Part shown: positions 50,381 to 60,075 of the stretch, in pieces
Layout: the number at the start of each line of letters is the position of its first letter
How positions within the stretch are numbered: the stretch's first letter is position 1
Assembly: GCA_041567895.1 (NCBI GenBank)
Contig: JBFGAX010000003.1
Location: 1-64,000 of the forward strand
Length of the DNA stretch: 64,000 nt
Origin: JABDOU01 sp041567895
GTDB taxonomy: Bacteria > Actinomycetota > Acidimicrobiia > Spongiisociales > SHLN01
Direction: 5' to 3'
Program-made: the position numbers and the translations under genes
The notes under the pieces: generated by a model
What the model was told of the DNA's origin: nothing
What the model saw: the letters and a program-made list of their open reading frames with translations, nothing else
Databases searched by the model: none

Positions 50381-53300
50381 CTAGGGCGAGTCCACCACCT
50401 GGGCGACAACGACGAGATCGATGCCAAGCAAGTCCTCGCCGATTGCGGATCCGGAGTCGGGGTGAGCGTCTTTGACCTCAATACTCGTCGCGAGAACTTC
50501 GGCGGCAATGAGATCGGTGTGTCTGCCGATTGCGTCGCGAAGCGATGCAGACCGGGTGAGCAGCGTCAGGGAAATCCGATCGCTGACGTGGAGGTCGGCC
50601 TCACGGCGAGCGTTTTGTACCCGGTTGATCACCTCCCGAGCGCGTCCCTCGTCGACGAGGTCGGGTGTGAGCTTGGTGTCGAGAGCGACACTGATTGGTC
50701 CCTCGCTGGCGACGAGCACTCCGGAGCGGGGGGTGCGAGTGAGGACAACGTCGTCAGGTGAGATTGGGAATCCCGCCACCTCGACCGTCCTCCCGGCGAC
50801 AAGGTCGGCGACGGCCCCCTCCGTCAGGTCGCTCAAAGCGGCCGCAACCTTTTGAACGTCTCCCCCGAGACGAGGACCAAGAACTTTGAAATCTGGTCTT
50901 ACCGAGGTTTGGACCGCCCAGGTGTCGTCTGCGGAAGTCACGATCGTCTTGACGTTCAGTTCATCCGTGACGATTTCGGAGAAGCGTTGGGCGGCGGCGA
51001 GAATGGCGGGTTCTCGGGCCATCACCGTGAGCGCCGCCAGCGGCTGACGAACGCCAACTCCATCGTGCGCTCGCAGAGAGTGAGCGAGCGTGACGACTGA
51101 TCGGACGGTTGCCATGTCAGACTCGAGTTGGTGATCTACGAGCGTGGCGTTGTATTCCGGAAAGCGAGCGAGGTGGATGCTGCGCTCAGTCGACTCATCT
51201 CGATCGGCTACCAGCCCCTGGTAGATCTCTTCGGTGATGAAGGGAAGCACGGGAGCCAGGACTTTCGAAAACGTCACAAGCACTTCATACAACGTTGCAA
51301 ACGCAGCCAACTTGTCCGCCGGATCTTCCGCGCGGCTTCTCCAGAAACGACGCCGGCTTCGACGCACATACCAATTGGTCAGATCGTCTATGAAGTGCAG
51401 GGTGGGACCGATGACTTCATAGAGGTAATAACCCTTCATCTTTTCGTCGACAGTGGACACGAGCGTTTGCAGGGTCGAAAGGACCCAACGGTCGAGGTCG
51501 CTGCGCTCCGATGGAGGTGGTGCGGCGTCGAGATCGGCCTGGGTTATTCCGTCGGCTTCGGCATAGGTGGTAAAGAACGAGTACGCGTTCCACAAGGGGA
51601 GCAGCACTGTTCGCACAACAGATTTCACGCCGTCTTCTGAAAACCGGAATGGTTCGGCGCGCAGCACCGGAGAATCGATGAGATACGCCCTGATGGCGTC
51701 GGCTCCAAACGAGTCGAGTACGTCTTCGGGATCGGGATAGTTCTTCAAGCGTTTCGACATTTTGCGTCCGTCTTCGGCCAGGATCATGCCGTTGACGATC
51801 ACGTTGTTGAACGGCAGATCATCGAAGAGCGCAGACGCAAGCACGACCAGGGTGTAGAACCAGCCGCGGGTCTGGTCGAGTCCCTCCGCAATGAAATCCG
51901 CCGGAAATCCTGCCTCGAAACGTTCGCGATTCTCGAATGGGTAGTGCAGTTGCGCATAGGGCATCGAACCGGACTCGAACCAGCAGTCCAGGACCTCGGG
52001 AACCCTCACCATCGTGCCGTCCGCGCAGTCCGGGCACGGAAATGTGATCTCGTCGACGATGTGTTTGTGAAGATCGTCGGGGTAGACGCCGGATAGATCA
52101 CGAAGTTCGCCGCGGCTCCCGACACAAACCTGATGATTGCAGTCTGAACATTCCCACACCGGAATGCATGAGCCCCAGTATCGATTTCGGCTTATCGCCC
52201 AATCCCGGGCTCCTTCTAGCCAGTTTCCGAAACGCTTGGAACCAACGTGCTCGGGTACCCAGTGAATGTGGTCGTTCAGCTCGACCATCCGGTCCCGGAA
52301 GCTCTCAACGCCGACAAACCAGGTTGGTATGGCTTTGTATATGAGGGGCGTGTCGGTCCGATAGCAGAACGGGTAACTGTGAACGGTTCGTTCGTTCTTG
52401 ACGAGTGCCCCGCGCTCCTTCAAGAGTCCAACGATGACGGGATCCGCGTCCTTCACGTTCATGTCCTGGATCTCTCGGATCGAGCCGTCAAATCGGGCTT
52501 CCCAATCGATCGGATCCACGATCGCCGTGATCCCTGCTGCCTGCAAAGCATCGAAGTCCGCTTCACCGTACGCGGGAGCCGAATGTACGAGACCGGTTCC
52601 TTCATCGGTTGTCACGTCGACGCCCGGGATCACCACGAACGCCCCGTTCGCTCGCTCGTCTGCGAACTGATCGAACGGCGGGTCATAGGAAGTTCCCACG
52701 AGTGCGGCTCCGGCTGCAACCACAACCGGAGATACGGTCTCGTCAAAGACGGATTCCACGAGCTTCGTCGCCACCCAATAGCGCTCACCATCTACCTCGA
52801 CGGCGCCGTATTCGATGTCCGGCCCGACCGTGATTGCCAGGTTGGCCGGGATGGTCCAGGGCGTAGTGGTCCATGCGAGCAGCCAGTCGCCCTCACGAAG
52901 CGGCCCGTGATCGGCTCGCACTCTGAACCTGACAGTTATCGATGGATCGACTACATCCCGATAGCCGCCAAGGTTCAGCTCGAAGTTCGAGAGGGGCGTA
53001 GCGGCCCCGAAGGAATAAGGCAGAACCTTGAAGTCGCGGTACACGAGGTCTTTGTCCCACAGTTGCTTGAACACCCACCACACCGTCTCCATGAAGTCCA
53101 CGTCCATGGTTTTGTAGTCATTTTCGAAATCGACCCACCGCCCGATGCGCCGTGTGATCGTTTCCCACTCCTCGGTCGTCACATTGACCAGTGCTCTGCA
53201 GGCCTCATTGAACTTGTCGACGCCGAATTCGTGGATTTGGCGTGGTCCTGAAATTCCCAGTTCTCGCTCAACTTCCATCTCGACTGGAAGACCGTGGGTG

Positions 53301-53563
53301 TCCCATCCGAATCGCCGTTCGACCCGATAGCCCTGCATTGTCCAGAAACGAGGGATGATGTCTTTGATGATCCCGGCCAGCAGGTGTCCGTAATGCATGC
53401 TTCCGCTTGCGAACGGGGGGCCGTCGTAAAAGGTGTACAGATGGTCTTTCGGCCGCTGCTCGACAGACCGGGTGAAAGCGTCGAGGCGATCCCACAGGTC
53501 GAGAACCCGACTGTCGAGCCGGGGGAAATCAACGGTCGGAGGGATGCGGTTGAAGCCTGTCAT
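50381..53563 (-). CDS. ileS: Isoleucyl-tRNA synthetase, eukaryote-like type
   Basis: A class I synthetase of 1060 residues. The HIGH motif is in SGSMHYGHLLAGIIKDI, RRFGWDTHGLPVEMEVE follows, the editing domain includes VHSAPAYGEADF, and the KMSKS motif reads KMSKRLKNYPDP. KMSKR and HYGH mark the type 2 (eukaryote-like) IleRS, a type known for low mupirocin sensitivity. I start at ATG 53563; the frame is open for 137 more codons, but these run through the divergent dksA gene. It faces divIVA tail to tail, unlike the usual co-directional arrangement. Confidence 0.95.
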   Translation of the reverse strand: MTGFNRIPPTVDFPRLDSRVLDLWDRLDAFTRSVEQRPKDHLYTFYDGPPFASGSMHYGHLLAGIIKDIIPRFWTMQGYRVERRFGWDTHGLPVEMEVERELGISGPRQIHEFGVDKFNEACRALVNVTTEEWETITRRIGRWVDFENDYKTMDVDFMETVWWVFKQLWDKDLVYRDFKVLPYSFGAATPLSNFELNLGGYRDVVDPSITVRFRVRADHGPLREGDWLLAWTTTPWTIPANLAITVGPDIEYGAVEVDGERYWVATKLVESVFDETVSPVVVAAGAALVGTSYDPPFDQFADERANGAFVVIPGVDVTTDEGTGLVHSAPAYGEADFDALQAAGITAIVDPIDWEARFDGSIREIQDMNVKDADPVIVGLLKERGALVKNERTVHSYPFCYRTDTPLIYKAIPTWFVGVESFRDRMVELNDHIHWVPEHVGSKRFGNWLEGARDWAISRNRYWGSCIPVWECSDCNHQVCVGSRGELRDLSGVYPDDLHKHIVDEITFPCPDCADGTMVRVPEVLDCWFESGSMPYAQLHYPFENRERFEAGFPADFIAEGLDQTRGWFYTLVVLASALFDDLPFNNVIVNGMILAEDGRKMSKRLKNYPDPEDVLDSFGADAIRAYLIDSPVLRAEPFRFSEDGVKSVVRTVLLPLWNAYSFFTTYAEADGITQADLDAAPPPSERSDLDRWVLSTLQTLVSTVDEKMKGYYLYEVIGPTLHFIDDLTNWYVRRSRRRFWRSRAEDPADKLAAFATLYEVLVTFSKVLAPVLPFITEEIYQGLVADRDESTERSIHLARFPEYNATLVDHQLESDMATVRSVVTLAHSLRAHDGVGVRQPLAALTVMAREPAILAAAQRFSEIVTDELNVKTIVTSADDTWAVQTSVRPDFKVLGPRLGGDVQKVAAALSDLTEGAVADLVAGRTVEVAGFPISPDDVVLTRTPRSGVLVASEGPISVALDTKLTPDLVDEGRAREVINRVQNARREADLHVSDRISLTLLTRSASLRDAIGRHTDLIAAEVLATSIEVKDAHPDSGSAIGEDLLGIDLVVVAQVVDSP

Positions 53564-53669
53564 GAGAGGCCTGAAGGCTAGCCCGGGACGAGTATTCGCC
53601 CGATTACCGGTCCGACGTGCTAAGTTGCCCGCCAACTCATCAGGCCCGCCACCTGTCAGGAACTCCGTA

Positions 53670-54041
53670 ATGGCTCGAAAGCTTTCAAAATCGACCGTCA
53701 ACAAATTTGAGAAGCGGCTGGCTGAGGAGCGCGACCGGCTCGAGCATCTCTTGAAGGAATTGGCCGAGGCCCGCGAGGAAGCCAAGGCATCGGAATCAGC
53801 TTCCGAGCGCAATCCGTCTGCGGACTCGGTGGAGGGTGGAACCATGGCCTTCGAATACGAAAAAGAGCTGTCGATCGCCGCCAACACCGAAGACCTGCTC
53901 AGAAAGGTCAAGAACGCCGAGGATCGGATCAAGCAGAACGCGTACGGAATCTGTGAAAGCTGTGGCGATGCCATACCCGTAGCTCGTCTCGAAGCGCTTC
54001 CGTATGCGACCCTGTGCGTATCGTGCGCCAGCCGCCGCTGA
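53670..54041 (+). CDS. DksA/TraR family zinc-finger protein
   Basis: A 123-residue protein with an N-terminal coiled coil (about residues 8-85) and a C-terminal four-cysteine zinc finger, CESCGDAIPVARL then LCVSCASRR. The coiled coil lacks an obvious DxxDxA tip, so an RNA-polymerase effect like DksA is uncertain. CarD-independent actinobacterial DksA-like proteins of this size are common between ileS and lspA. Its last codons overlap lspA by 28 bases. Confidence 0.85.
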   Translation: MARKLSKSTVNKFEKRLAEERDRLEHLLKELAEAREEAKASESASERNPSADSVEGGTMAFEYEKELSIAANTEDLLRKVKNAEDRIKQNAYGICESCGDAIPVARLEALPYATLCVSCASRR

Positions 54042-54538
54042 TACGCATATCAACTGCAGCCATCTCGATTGTCATCGTCGTGGCGGATCAGCTGACAAAG
54101 GCCTGGGCACAGCGCGCCCTGGTCGACGGCCCCATTGAAGTCATCGAGGGGTTCCTCACGTTCAGGTTGACGTTCAACTCGGGCGCGGCCTTCTCTAGTT
54201 TCGTAGGGTTGGGATCTGTGATCGCCTTTCTGGCGGTCGGTATATCGATATTCCTGTGGGTGGCGGCCGGTCGATCCGAACGACCGGGCGAATGGATCGT
54301 GTTCGCGCTCATCATCGGTGGTGCGATGGGTAATGCGATCGATCGATTCTTGCGGGGCGAGGGTCTGGCAGACGGCTCGGTGGTCGACTTCATCGATGTC
54401 GGGTTCATCCCGGTATTCAACATTGCTGATTCCGCCATAACGGTCGGTGTCGTACTCGCATTGTTCCTGTCCTTCCTTCCGGGTGAGAAACCTCAGTCAC
54501 CCGACCATGAGATCAATGACGCCCCGACAGCAGTTTGA
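54014..54538 (+). CDS. lspA: Lipoprotein signal peptidase LspA
   Basis: An integral membrane aspartic protease that removes signal peptides from prolipoproteins, such as the one encoded at 7612. The 174-residue protein has four helices, the motif TFNSGAAFSSF, the catalytic D110 in GGAMGNAIDR and D139 in VFNIADSAITVG. The start is GTG 54014 or GTG 54023, both inside the dksA-like gene, so translation is coupled. The end overlaps rluD. Confidence 0.93.
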   Translation: MRIVRQPPLIRISTAAISIVIVVADQLTKAWAQRALVDGPIEVIEGFLTFRLTFNSGAAFSSFVGLGSVIAFLAVGISIFLWVAAGRSERPGEWIVFALIIGGAMGNAIDRFLRGEGLADGSVVDFIDVGFIPVFNIADSAITVGVVLALFLSFLPGEKPQSPDHEINDAPTAV

Positions 54539-55451
54539 GGTAACCGCGGAACTGCAACGTGAACGGGCTGATCTCATTGTTTCACGACTCGCCGGTTTGA
54601 CGAGATCGGTTGTGTCGAACCTCTTTGCTGATCAACGAGTTGGTCGCGTCGACGGGTTGCCCCTGCGCCGCTCGGACCGGCTCGAGCAAGGCGATCAGCT
54701 GTGGGTGGAGATTCCAGAACCGCCTCCTGGCCTGGTTCCGATCTCGATGGACATCCCGGTGCTGTACGAGGACCGGGATCTAGCCGTGATCGACAAACCT
54801 TCCGGACTTGTCACCCATCCCGGTTCCGGCACCACGGCCCCAACCCTGGCAGCAGGAGTGTTGGCGGCATGGCCCCACATCGAAGGTGTCGGGGCACCGC
54901 AGAGGTGGGGCCTCGTCCATCGACTCGACAAGGACACATCAGGTGCTCTGTTGATAGCGAAAACACAAGACGCATACGAGATGCTCACCGATGCGATGGC
55001 AGCACGGCGTGTTGGCCGAACCTATCGCGCCCTATGCCATGGCCTTTTCGAGTTCGGCTCCGGCACCATCGACGCCCCTCTCGCGCGGGACCGGAATCAT
55101 CCGACGATCTTCACCGTTGATGCCTCCGGCCGTCCGGCCCGAACGCACTATGAGCGGATGGAACGATGGCCTTCTGAGCATCTGACCATGGTGCGGGTGA
55201 CGCTTGAAACAGGTCGCACCCACCAGATCAGAGTCCACATGGCATCGATCGACCATCCCGTCGTCGGCGATATTGCCTATGGTGGACGGGGGCCGGATGG
55301 AATCGACCCCGGGCGGGTCTGGCTGCATGCCGAAACCCTCCGTTTCCATGATATGGACGGCACAGAGCACGCCGTCTCGAGTCCACTTCCCGTCGAACTA
55401 AGGGAAAGTCTCGCGAAGTTGGGTTCAGGCTTGGACGGAGTGATCGGCTGA
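54507..55451 (+). CDS. rluD: 23S rRNA pseudouridine synthase RluD-like
   Basis: A 314-residue pseudouridine synthase with an N-terminal S4 RNA-binding domain (RADLIVSRLAGLTRSVVSNL) and the RluA-type catalytic domain. D141 in VHRLDKDTSGALLIAKT is the nucleophile, and TGRTHQIRVHMASI is the second signature. The ATG at 54507 overlaps lspA by 32 bases; 54516 is an alternative. RluC-type specificity cannot be excluded, but linkage to lspA is typical of RluD-like genes. Confidence 0.92.
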   Translation: MRSMTPRQQFEVTAELQRERADLIVSRLAGLTRSVVSNLFADQRVGRVDGLPLRRSDRLEQGDQLWVEIPEPPPGLVPISMDIPVLYEDRDLAVIDKPSGLVTHPGSGTTAPTLAAGVLAAWPHIEGVGAPQRWGLVHRLDKDTSGALLIAKTQDAYEMLTDAMAARRVGRTYRALCHGLFEFGSGTIDAPLARDRNHPTIFTVDASGRPARTHYERMERWPSEHLTMVRVTLETGRTHQIRVHMASIDHPVVGDIAYGGRGPDGIDPGRVWLHAETLRFHDMDGTEHAVSSPLPVELRESLAKLGSGLDGVIG

Positions 55452-55498
55452 TCTAGCATCGAACGACACCGTTGTAATTCTGCTGCTTCGAGGAGCAC

Positions 55499-58400
55499 AT
55501 GAGCGACTCCTTCGCGCATCTCCATGTTCATACAGAGTTCTCGATGCTCGATGGTGCTGCCCGCGTGAACGACGTGGTCGCCAGGGCTGCAGAACTAGGC
55601 CAGCCTGCCGTGGCCGTGACCGATCACGGCGTTCTATACGGCGTCGTCGATTTCTACCGTGAGGCGAAGAAGGTCGGTGTCAATCCCATCATCGGTATAG
55701 AGGCATATCTGACGCCAGGTTCGCGTTTTGATCGACCCCCGCGAAGCGAGGACGTGCGGTATCACATGACGCTTCTCGCCGAGAATCAGGTCGGCTATCA
55801 GAATCTGTTGACCCTGGCTTCACGCGCGTTCCACGAGGGCTACTACTACAAGCCCCGGATGGACAAGGAACTGCTTGCCGAACACAGTGAGGGCATCATC
55901 GCGATGTCGGGTTGTCTGGGGGGAGAAGTCGCCCAGTTGCTCGCTCCCGACGCATCGGTGGAAGAGGGCAACGTTCGCATCGAACGAGACTACGACGCCG
56001 CCGTCGCAGCCGCTGCCGAGTATCAAGACATCTTCGGCAAGGACAACTTTTTCATCGAAGTTCAGGACCACGGGATCGATGCCCAGCATCGCATCATGAA
56101 CGATCTCCGTTCGATTGCATCTGCGACGGGGGCGCCCCTTCTCGCGGCGAACGACGCCCACTACACCTTCGCCGACGAAGCCGACGCCCACGATGTCCTC
56201 CTTTGTATCCAGACCGGTGCTACCAGGGACGAGCCAGGGCGATTCAAGTTCAACGGTCAGGGTTTCTACCTGAAGTCGGCCGAGGAGATGCGGACGCTGT
56301 TTCCGTCTGAGAAATTCCCTGGCGCCTGCGACAACACCCTGTGGATTGCAGAACGAGCGAGAGTGGATCTCGAGTTCGGAAACATCTTGCTGCCGACGTT
56401 CCCGGTGCCGGAAGGATCGACCGAGGCCTCTTTCTTGCGGACGCTCGTCATGGAAGGGGCAAAAGCCCGATACGGTGATCCGTTGGGCGACGAAGTGCTC
56501 GAGCGGATCAACTACGAGCTGTCCGTCATCGAGGAGATGGGCTTTCCGGCATATTTTCTGATCGTTTGGGACTTGATCCGCTATGCCAATGAGCAGAAGA
56601 TCCGGGTGGGCCCCGGGAGGGGAAGCGCGGCAGGCTCAATCGTGGCGTACTCGCTTGGTATCACCGGGCTCGATCCCCTCGAATACGGACTCATCTTCGA
56701 GCGTTTCCTCAATCCCGGCCGCCGGGAAATGCCTGACATCGATATGGATTTCGATGAGCGATATCGCGGCGACATGATCAAGTACTGCGCCGAGCGGTAT
56801 GGCAGCGATCACGTGGCACAGATAATCACCTTTTCCACGATCAAGGGACGACAGGCTGTGCGCGATGCCGCCAGGGTTCTGGGATTTCCCTACGGCGTAG
56901 GGGATCGCGTCGCAAAGGCGATGCCTCCGGCAATTCTGGGGGTCGACGCGACCCTCGATCAATGCCTGGTTGAGCCGTTGCCCGAAGACGACGCAACAAC
57001 CAAAGATCACTTCACGGCCGCTGCCGGGCTGAGAGATCTGCTGGCAGCTGACCCTGACGCCCAGCAGGTCGTTGACACCGCACGGGGCCTTGAAGGGCTT
57101 CGCAGGCAGGACTCGATTCACGCGGCTGCCGTCGTGATCTCTCCGGTACCCCTTCCCGAAATCGTGCCCATCCAGCGCAAGGGAGAAGACGGCGAGGTCG
57201 TCACGCAATACGAGATGCACGCGGTGGAAGCGCTTGGCCTGCTCAAGATGGATTTTCTGGGGCTACGCAACCTCTCGACAATCGAACGAGCACTCGAGCT
57301 GATCGAGGCAGGCAGTGGCGAGCTGATCGACATCGACTCGATTCCGCTCGACGATTCTGCGGTGTACGACATGTTGCAAAGAGGCGAATCGATCGGTGTG
57401 TTCCAGCTCGAGGGGAACGCCATGCGGTCCCTCATGCGGAACCTCAGGCCCGATCGGTTTGAAGACATTGTTGCCCTCGTTTCGCTCTATCGACCAGGAC
57501 CGTTGGGCGCAGGTATGCACAACAGCTACGCCAATCGAAAGAACGGACGTGAAGAAGTAGTTCTCCTCGATGCCGAACTCGGCGCGCTGTCCGCCGAACT
57601 GGAACCCATTCTTGGCGACACCTACGGCATCATGGTGTACCAGGAACAGGTGATGCAGGTAGCTCAGGTGCTCGCCGGATTCACGATGGCCGAAGCAGAT
57701 GTGCTCAGGAAGGCGATGGGCAAGAAGATCCCGTCGGTCATGGCCGAGCAGGAAGAGCTCTTCACAAAAGGTGCCGTCGCCAATGGTCACCCGGAAGCCC
57801 TCGCACGACGCATATTCGAGCTGATCGGTCACTTCGCCGGGTACGGGTTCAACAAATCTCACGCGGCCGCCTATGGTCTGGTGGCCTATCAGACGGCATG
57901 GCTCAAAGCCCATTATCCGGCCGAATACATGGCGGCCCTGCTCACCTCGACCAAGAGCAATAAGGACCGGACGGCCGTGTATCTGAATGAGTGCCGCACG
58001 ATGGGAGTCGAGGTGCTCGCTCCATGCGTCAACCGGTCTGAGATGGATTTTGTCGCTCGCGACGGTGCTGTTCCGTTTGGCCTATCGGCAATTCGCAATG
58101 TCGGAGAGACCGTTGTGCAAGCAATCCTCGACGCACGGGAAACCGGTCCGTTTGAAGACTTTCGGAATTTCGTGGACCGGGTCGACCTGTCCGTTCTCAA
58201 CAAGCGAACAATGGAATCACTCATCAAGGCCGGGGCCTTCGATGCAATGGGCTATTCGCGCCGCGGGCTCATGATGGTTTATGAGCAGGTCCTCGACGCC
58301 ACCGTGTCGCGGCGACGAGCAGAGGAGATGGGTCAGTTCAGCCTGTTCGGGGGAGCCGAATCTCTCATTGAGACCGAGGCGATCGAAGTACCCGATCAGA

Positions 58401-59026
58401 CGTGGGAGAAGCGCACGAGGCTCTCCTTTGAAAAGGAAATGCTTGGCCTGTATGTGTCGGACCATCCGTTGCTGGGGGTGGGTGCGTCATTGCGCAAGCA
58501 CGCCAGCCATTCGCTCGGTGGACTTGACGACATGAAGAACGGCGATCAGGTTTCGGTGTCCGGAGTGGTCGGTGCCATTTCCCGTCGCTACACCCGCAAG
58601 GGAGATCCGATGGTCTTCTTCGAACTGGAGGACCTGGAGGGGTCCGTCGAAGTGATCTGTTTTCCGAAAATGGTCGCAGAGATCGGGCCTGTGATTCGTG
58701 CCGACGCCATTGTGGTGGTGCGGGGGAGGCTCGATCACCGGGGCGATTCTGTCAAGGTTGTCGCCCAGGAATTGTTCGAACCCGACCTATCAGAAGAAGC
58801 GGTCGTTCGGGTACAGGTAGCTGCGTCACGACTCTCGAAAAACCTCGTGGCCGACCTCAAAGGGGTGTTGGCCAATCATCCCGGGACGGCACCCGTCTTC
58901 CTTCACATGACAGGCGACGGTTCGGTTCCCAAGGTGTTGCGGCTCGGCAACGAATTCGCCGTCGAGCCGAGGAGCGCTCTGTATGCCGAACTGAAAGAAC
59001 TACTGGGCACCCGTGCGTTGATTTGA
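55499..59026 (+). CDS. dnaE: DNA polymerase III alpha subunit
   Basis: The 1175-residue replicative polymerase. The N-terminal PHP domain has HLHVHTEFSMLDGA, the palm has PDIDMDFDERYRGD with catalytic aspartates, and GVFQLEGNAMRSLMRNLRP and GYGFNKSHAAAYG are family motifs. An OB-fold region (VSVSGVVGAISRRYTRKGDP) lies near the C-terminus. GAGGAG lies 5 bases before the ATG. Length and domain order fit the main DnaE1 rather than the mutagenic DnaE2. Confidence 0.96.
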   Translation: MSDSFAHLHVHTEFSMLDGAARVNDVVARAAELGQPAVAVTDHGVLYGVVDFYREAKKVGVNPIIGIEAYLTPGSRFDRPPRSEDVRYHMTLLAENQVGYQNLLTLASRAFHEGYYYKPRMDKELLAEHSEGIIAMSGCLGGEVAQLLAPDASVEEGNVRIERDYDAAVAAAAEYQDIFGKDNFFIEVQDHGIDAQHRIMNDLRSIASATGAPLLAANDAHYTFADEADAHDVLLCIQTGATRDEPGRFKFNGQGFYLKSAEEMRTLFPSEKFPGACDNTLWIAERARVDLEFGNILLPTFPVPEGSTEASFLRTLVMEGAKARYGDPLGDEVLERINYELSVIEEMGFPAYFLIVWDLIRYANEQKIRVGPGRGSAAGSIVAYSLGITGLDPLEYGLIFERFLNPGRREMPDIDMDFDERYRGDMIKYCAERYGSDHVAQIITFSTIKGRQAVRDAARVLGFPYGVGDRVAKAMPPAILGVDATLDQCLVEPLPEDDATTKDHFTAAAGLRDLLAADPDAQQVVDTARGLEGLRRQDSIHAAAVVISPVPLPEIVPIQRKGEDGEVVTQYEMHAVEALGLLKMDFLGLRNLSTIERALELIEAGSGELIDIDSIPLDDSAVYDMLQRGESIGVFQLEGNAMRSLMRNLRPDRFEDIVALVSLYRPGPLGAGMHNSYANRKNGREEVVLLDAELGALSAELEPILGDTYGIMVYQEQVMQVAQVLAGFTMAEADVLRKAMGKKIPSVMAEQEELFTKGAVANGHPEALARRIFELIGHFAGYGFNKSHAAAYGLVAYQTAWLKAHYPAEYMAALLTSTKSNKDRTAVYLNECRTMGVEVLAPCVNRSEMDFVARDGAVPFGLSAIRNVGETVVQAILDARETGPFEDFRNFVDRVDLSVLNKRTMESLIKAGAFDAMGYSRRGLMMVYEQVLDATVSRRRAEEMGQFSLFGGAESLIETEAIEVPDQTWEKRTRLSFEKEMLGLYVSDHPLLGVGASLRKHASHSLGGLDDMKNGDQVSVSGVVGAISRRYTRKGDPMVFFELEDLEGSVEVICFPKMVAEIGPVIRADAIVVVRGRLDHRGDSVKVVAQELFEPDLSEEAVVRVQVAASRLSKNLVADLKGVLANHPGTAPVFLHMTGDGSVPKVLRLGNEFAVEPRSALYAELKELLGTRALI

Positions 59027-59055
59027 CGATCGACGTCGGGTCCGGCCGTCGCGGG

Positions 59056-60075
59056 TCAACGGGCCGACTCGAGCGCCGCCCACACGGGTCGCGCCAGTGA
59101 CTCGAGGGCGGGAAGCTCGTTCGGTGTTGCAGCTCGCCAGGCGAGATTCACAATCGAACCGGCGTGGCCTTCGGTCCATTTGTCGCGAACATCACGCTGG
59201 TATCCGGCTTCGGCTCCCCATCGTTTGAGATTCTCGGCCAGCCTGGGATCGCTCACCGGTTCCGTCGGAACGACCCATGACTCCGGAAGCGAGCGGTTGA
59301 AGGTCACGATGGGCATGCGGGTATTGCCGGGTGATTCGTCGACGAATCGGGCCGCTTCAGCCAATGGTGCAGGATCAGTGGTTGTCACCAGCACCATCGA
59401 GGCGTGTTCCAGGTGGTGGATGATCGACTGTGACCGTCGGGCGATGCCCTCGTAGGTGTGCCTCAGATCAAAGAGGAAGTCTCCGATGTCTTCGAGTAGC
59501 TCGCCTCCGAGCACGGTGTCCATGAGTCGGAGGGCCGGCTTGGCCGCCCGATCGAAGAGAGTGTTGCGCCCGGGTACCCGTCCTCCTGTGAGGATCCGAA
59601 GAATTCTTCCACCGACGAACGATTTCATCTGTGCCGGAGCGTTCAGGAATTCGATACCTCCGTGCGATGGCGGCGTGTCGACCACGACCAGATCCCAGTG
59701 ACCCGACTCGACCTCTTCAGCCATTTCCTCTCCGGCGGCGTATGCGGCTCCGGCCGGGAAACGGGTTGCGACCGCCTCGAAGAATGGGTTGGTGACGAGG
59801 CGGTCGGCCACATCCGGCGGAGCGTGCCGGTGAGCAATTGCTTCCCACGACGCGGACGCATTGAGCATGGCGGCCCAGAGCAATGGGAGCTCCGGGTTGG
59901 GATGGGGCATGTTGTCGAGGCTCTCGAGTCCCAGCGCAGTCGCCAGCCTTCTGGCAGGATCGACGGTGAGTACCAGAGTTTTCTTGCCTGCCCTGGCAGC
60001 GCAGACGCCAATGCCTGCCGAAATGGTCGTTTTGCCCACGCCGCCCGCCCCAGCCACCAATACGATTTCAGTCAC
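59056..60075 (-). CDS. Get3/ArsA-like ATPase with intact P-loop
   Basis: A 339-residue ATPase. The deviant Walker A GAGGVGKTTISAGI has the catalytic P-loop lysine, but alanine replaces the signature lysine of GKGGVGKT. TVDPARRLATALG and VVVDTPPSHGGIEFL are switch regions. It overlaps the upstream Get3-like gene by 4 bases, so the two are co-translated and may form a heterodimer. Mycobacteria have a comparable pair (Rv3679 and Rv3680); that comparison is from memory. Confidence 0.85.
   Translation of the reverse strand: MTEIVLVAGAGGVGKTTISAGIGVCAARAGKKTLVLTVDPARRLATALGLESLDNMPHPNPELPLLWAAMLNASASWEAIAHRHAPPDVADRLVTNPFFEAVATRFPAGAAYAAGEEMAEEVESGHWDLVVVDTPPSHGGIEFLNAPAQMKSFVGGRILRILTGGRVPGRNTLFDRAAKPALRLMDTVLGGELLEDIGDFLFDLRHTYEGIARRSQSIIHHLEHASMVLVTTTDPAPLAEAARFVDESPGNTRMPIVTFNRSLPESWVVPTEPVSDPRLAENLKRWGAEAGYQRDVRDKWTEGHAGSIVNLAWRAATPNELPALESLARPVWAALESAR

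Noticed and set aside
50340..50385. tRNA-like GGTTCGATTCGAGC sequence between divIVA and ileS
   Set aside because: Resembles a T-loop, but no acceptor, D or anticodon stems can be formed around it.
53564..53974. 137-codon N-terminal extension of ileS
   Set aside because: The extension runs antisense through the dksA/traR gene, and the conserved IleRS N-terminus begins at 53563.
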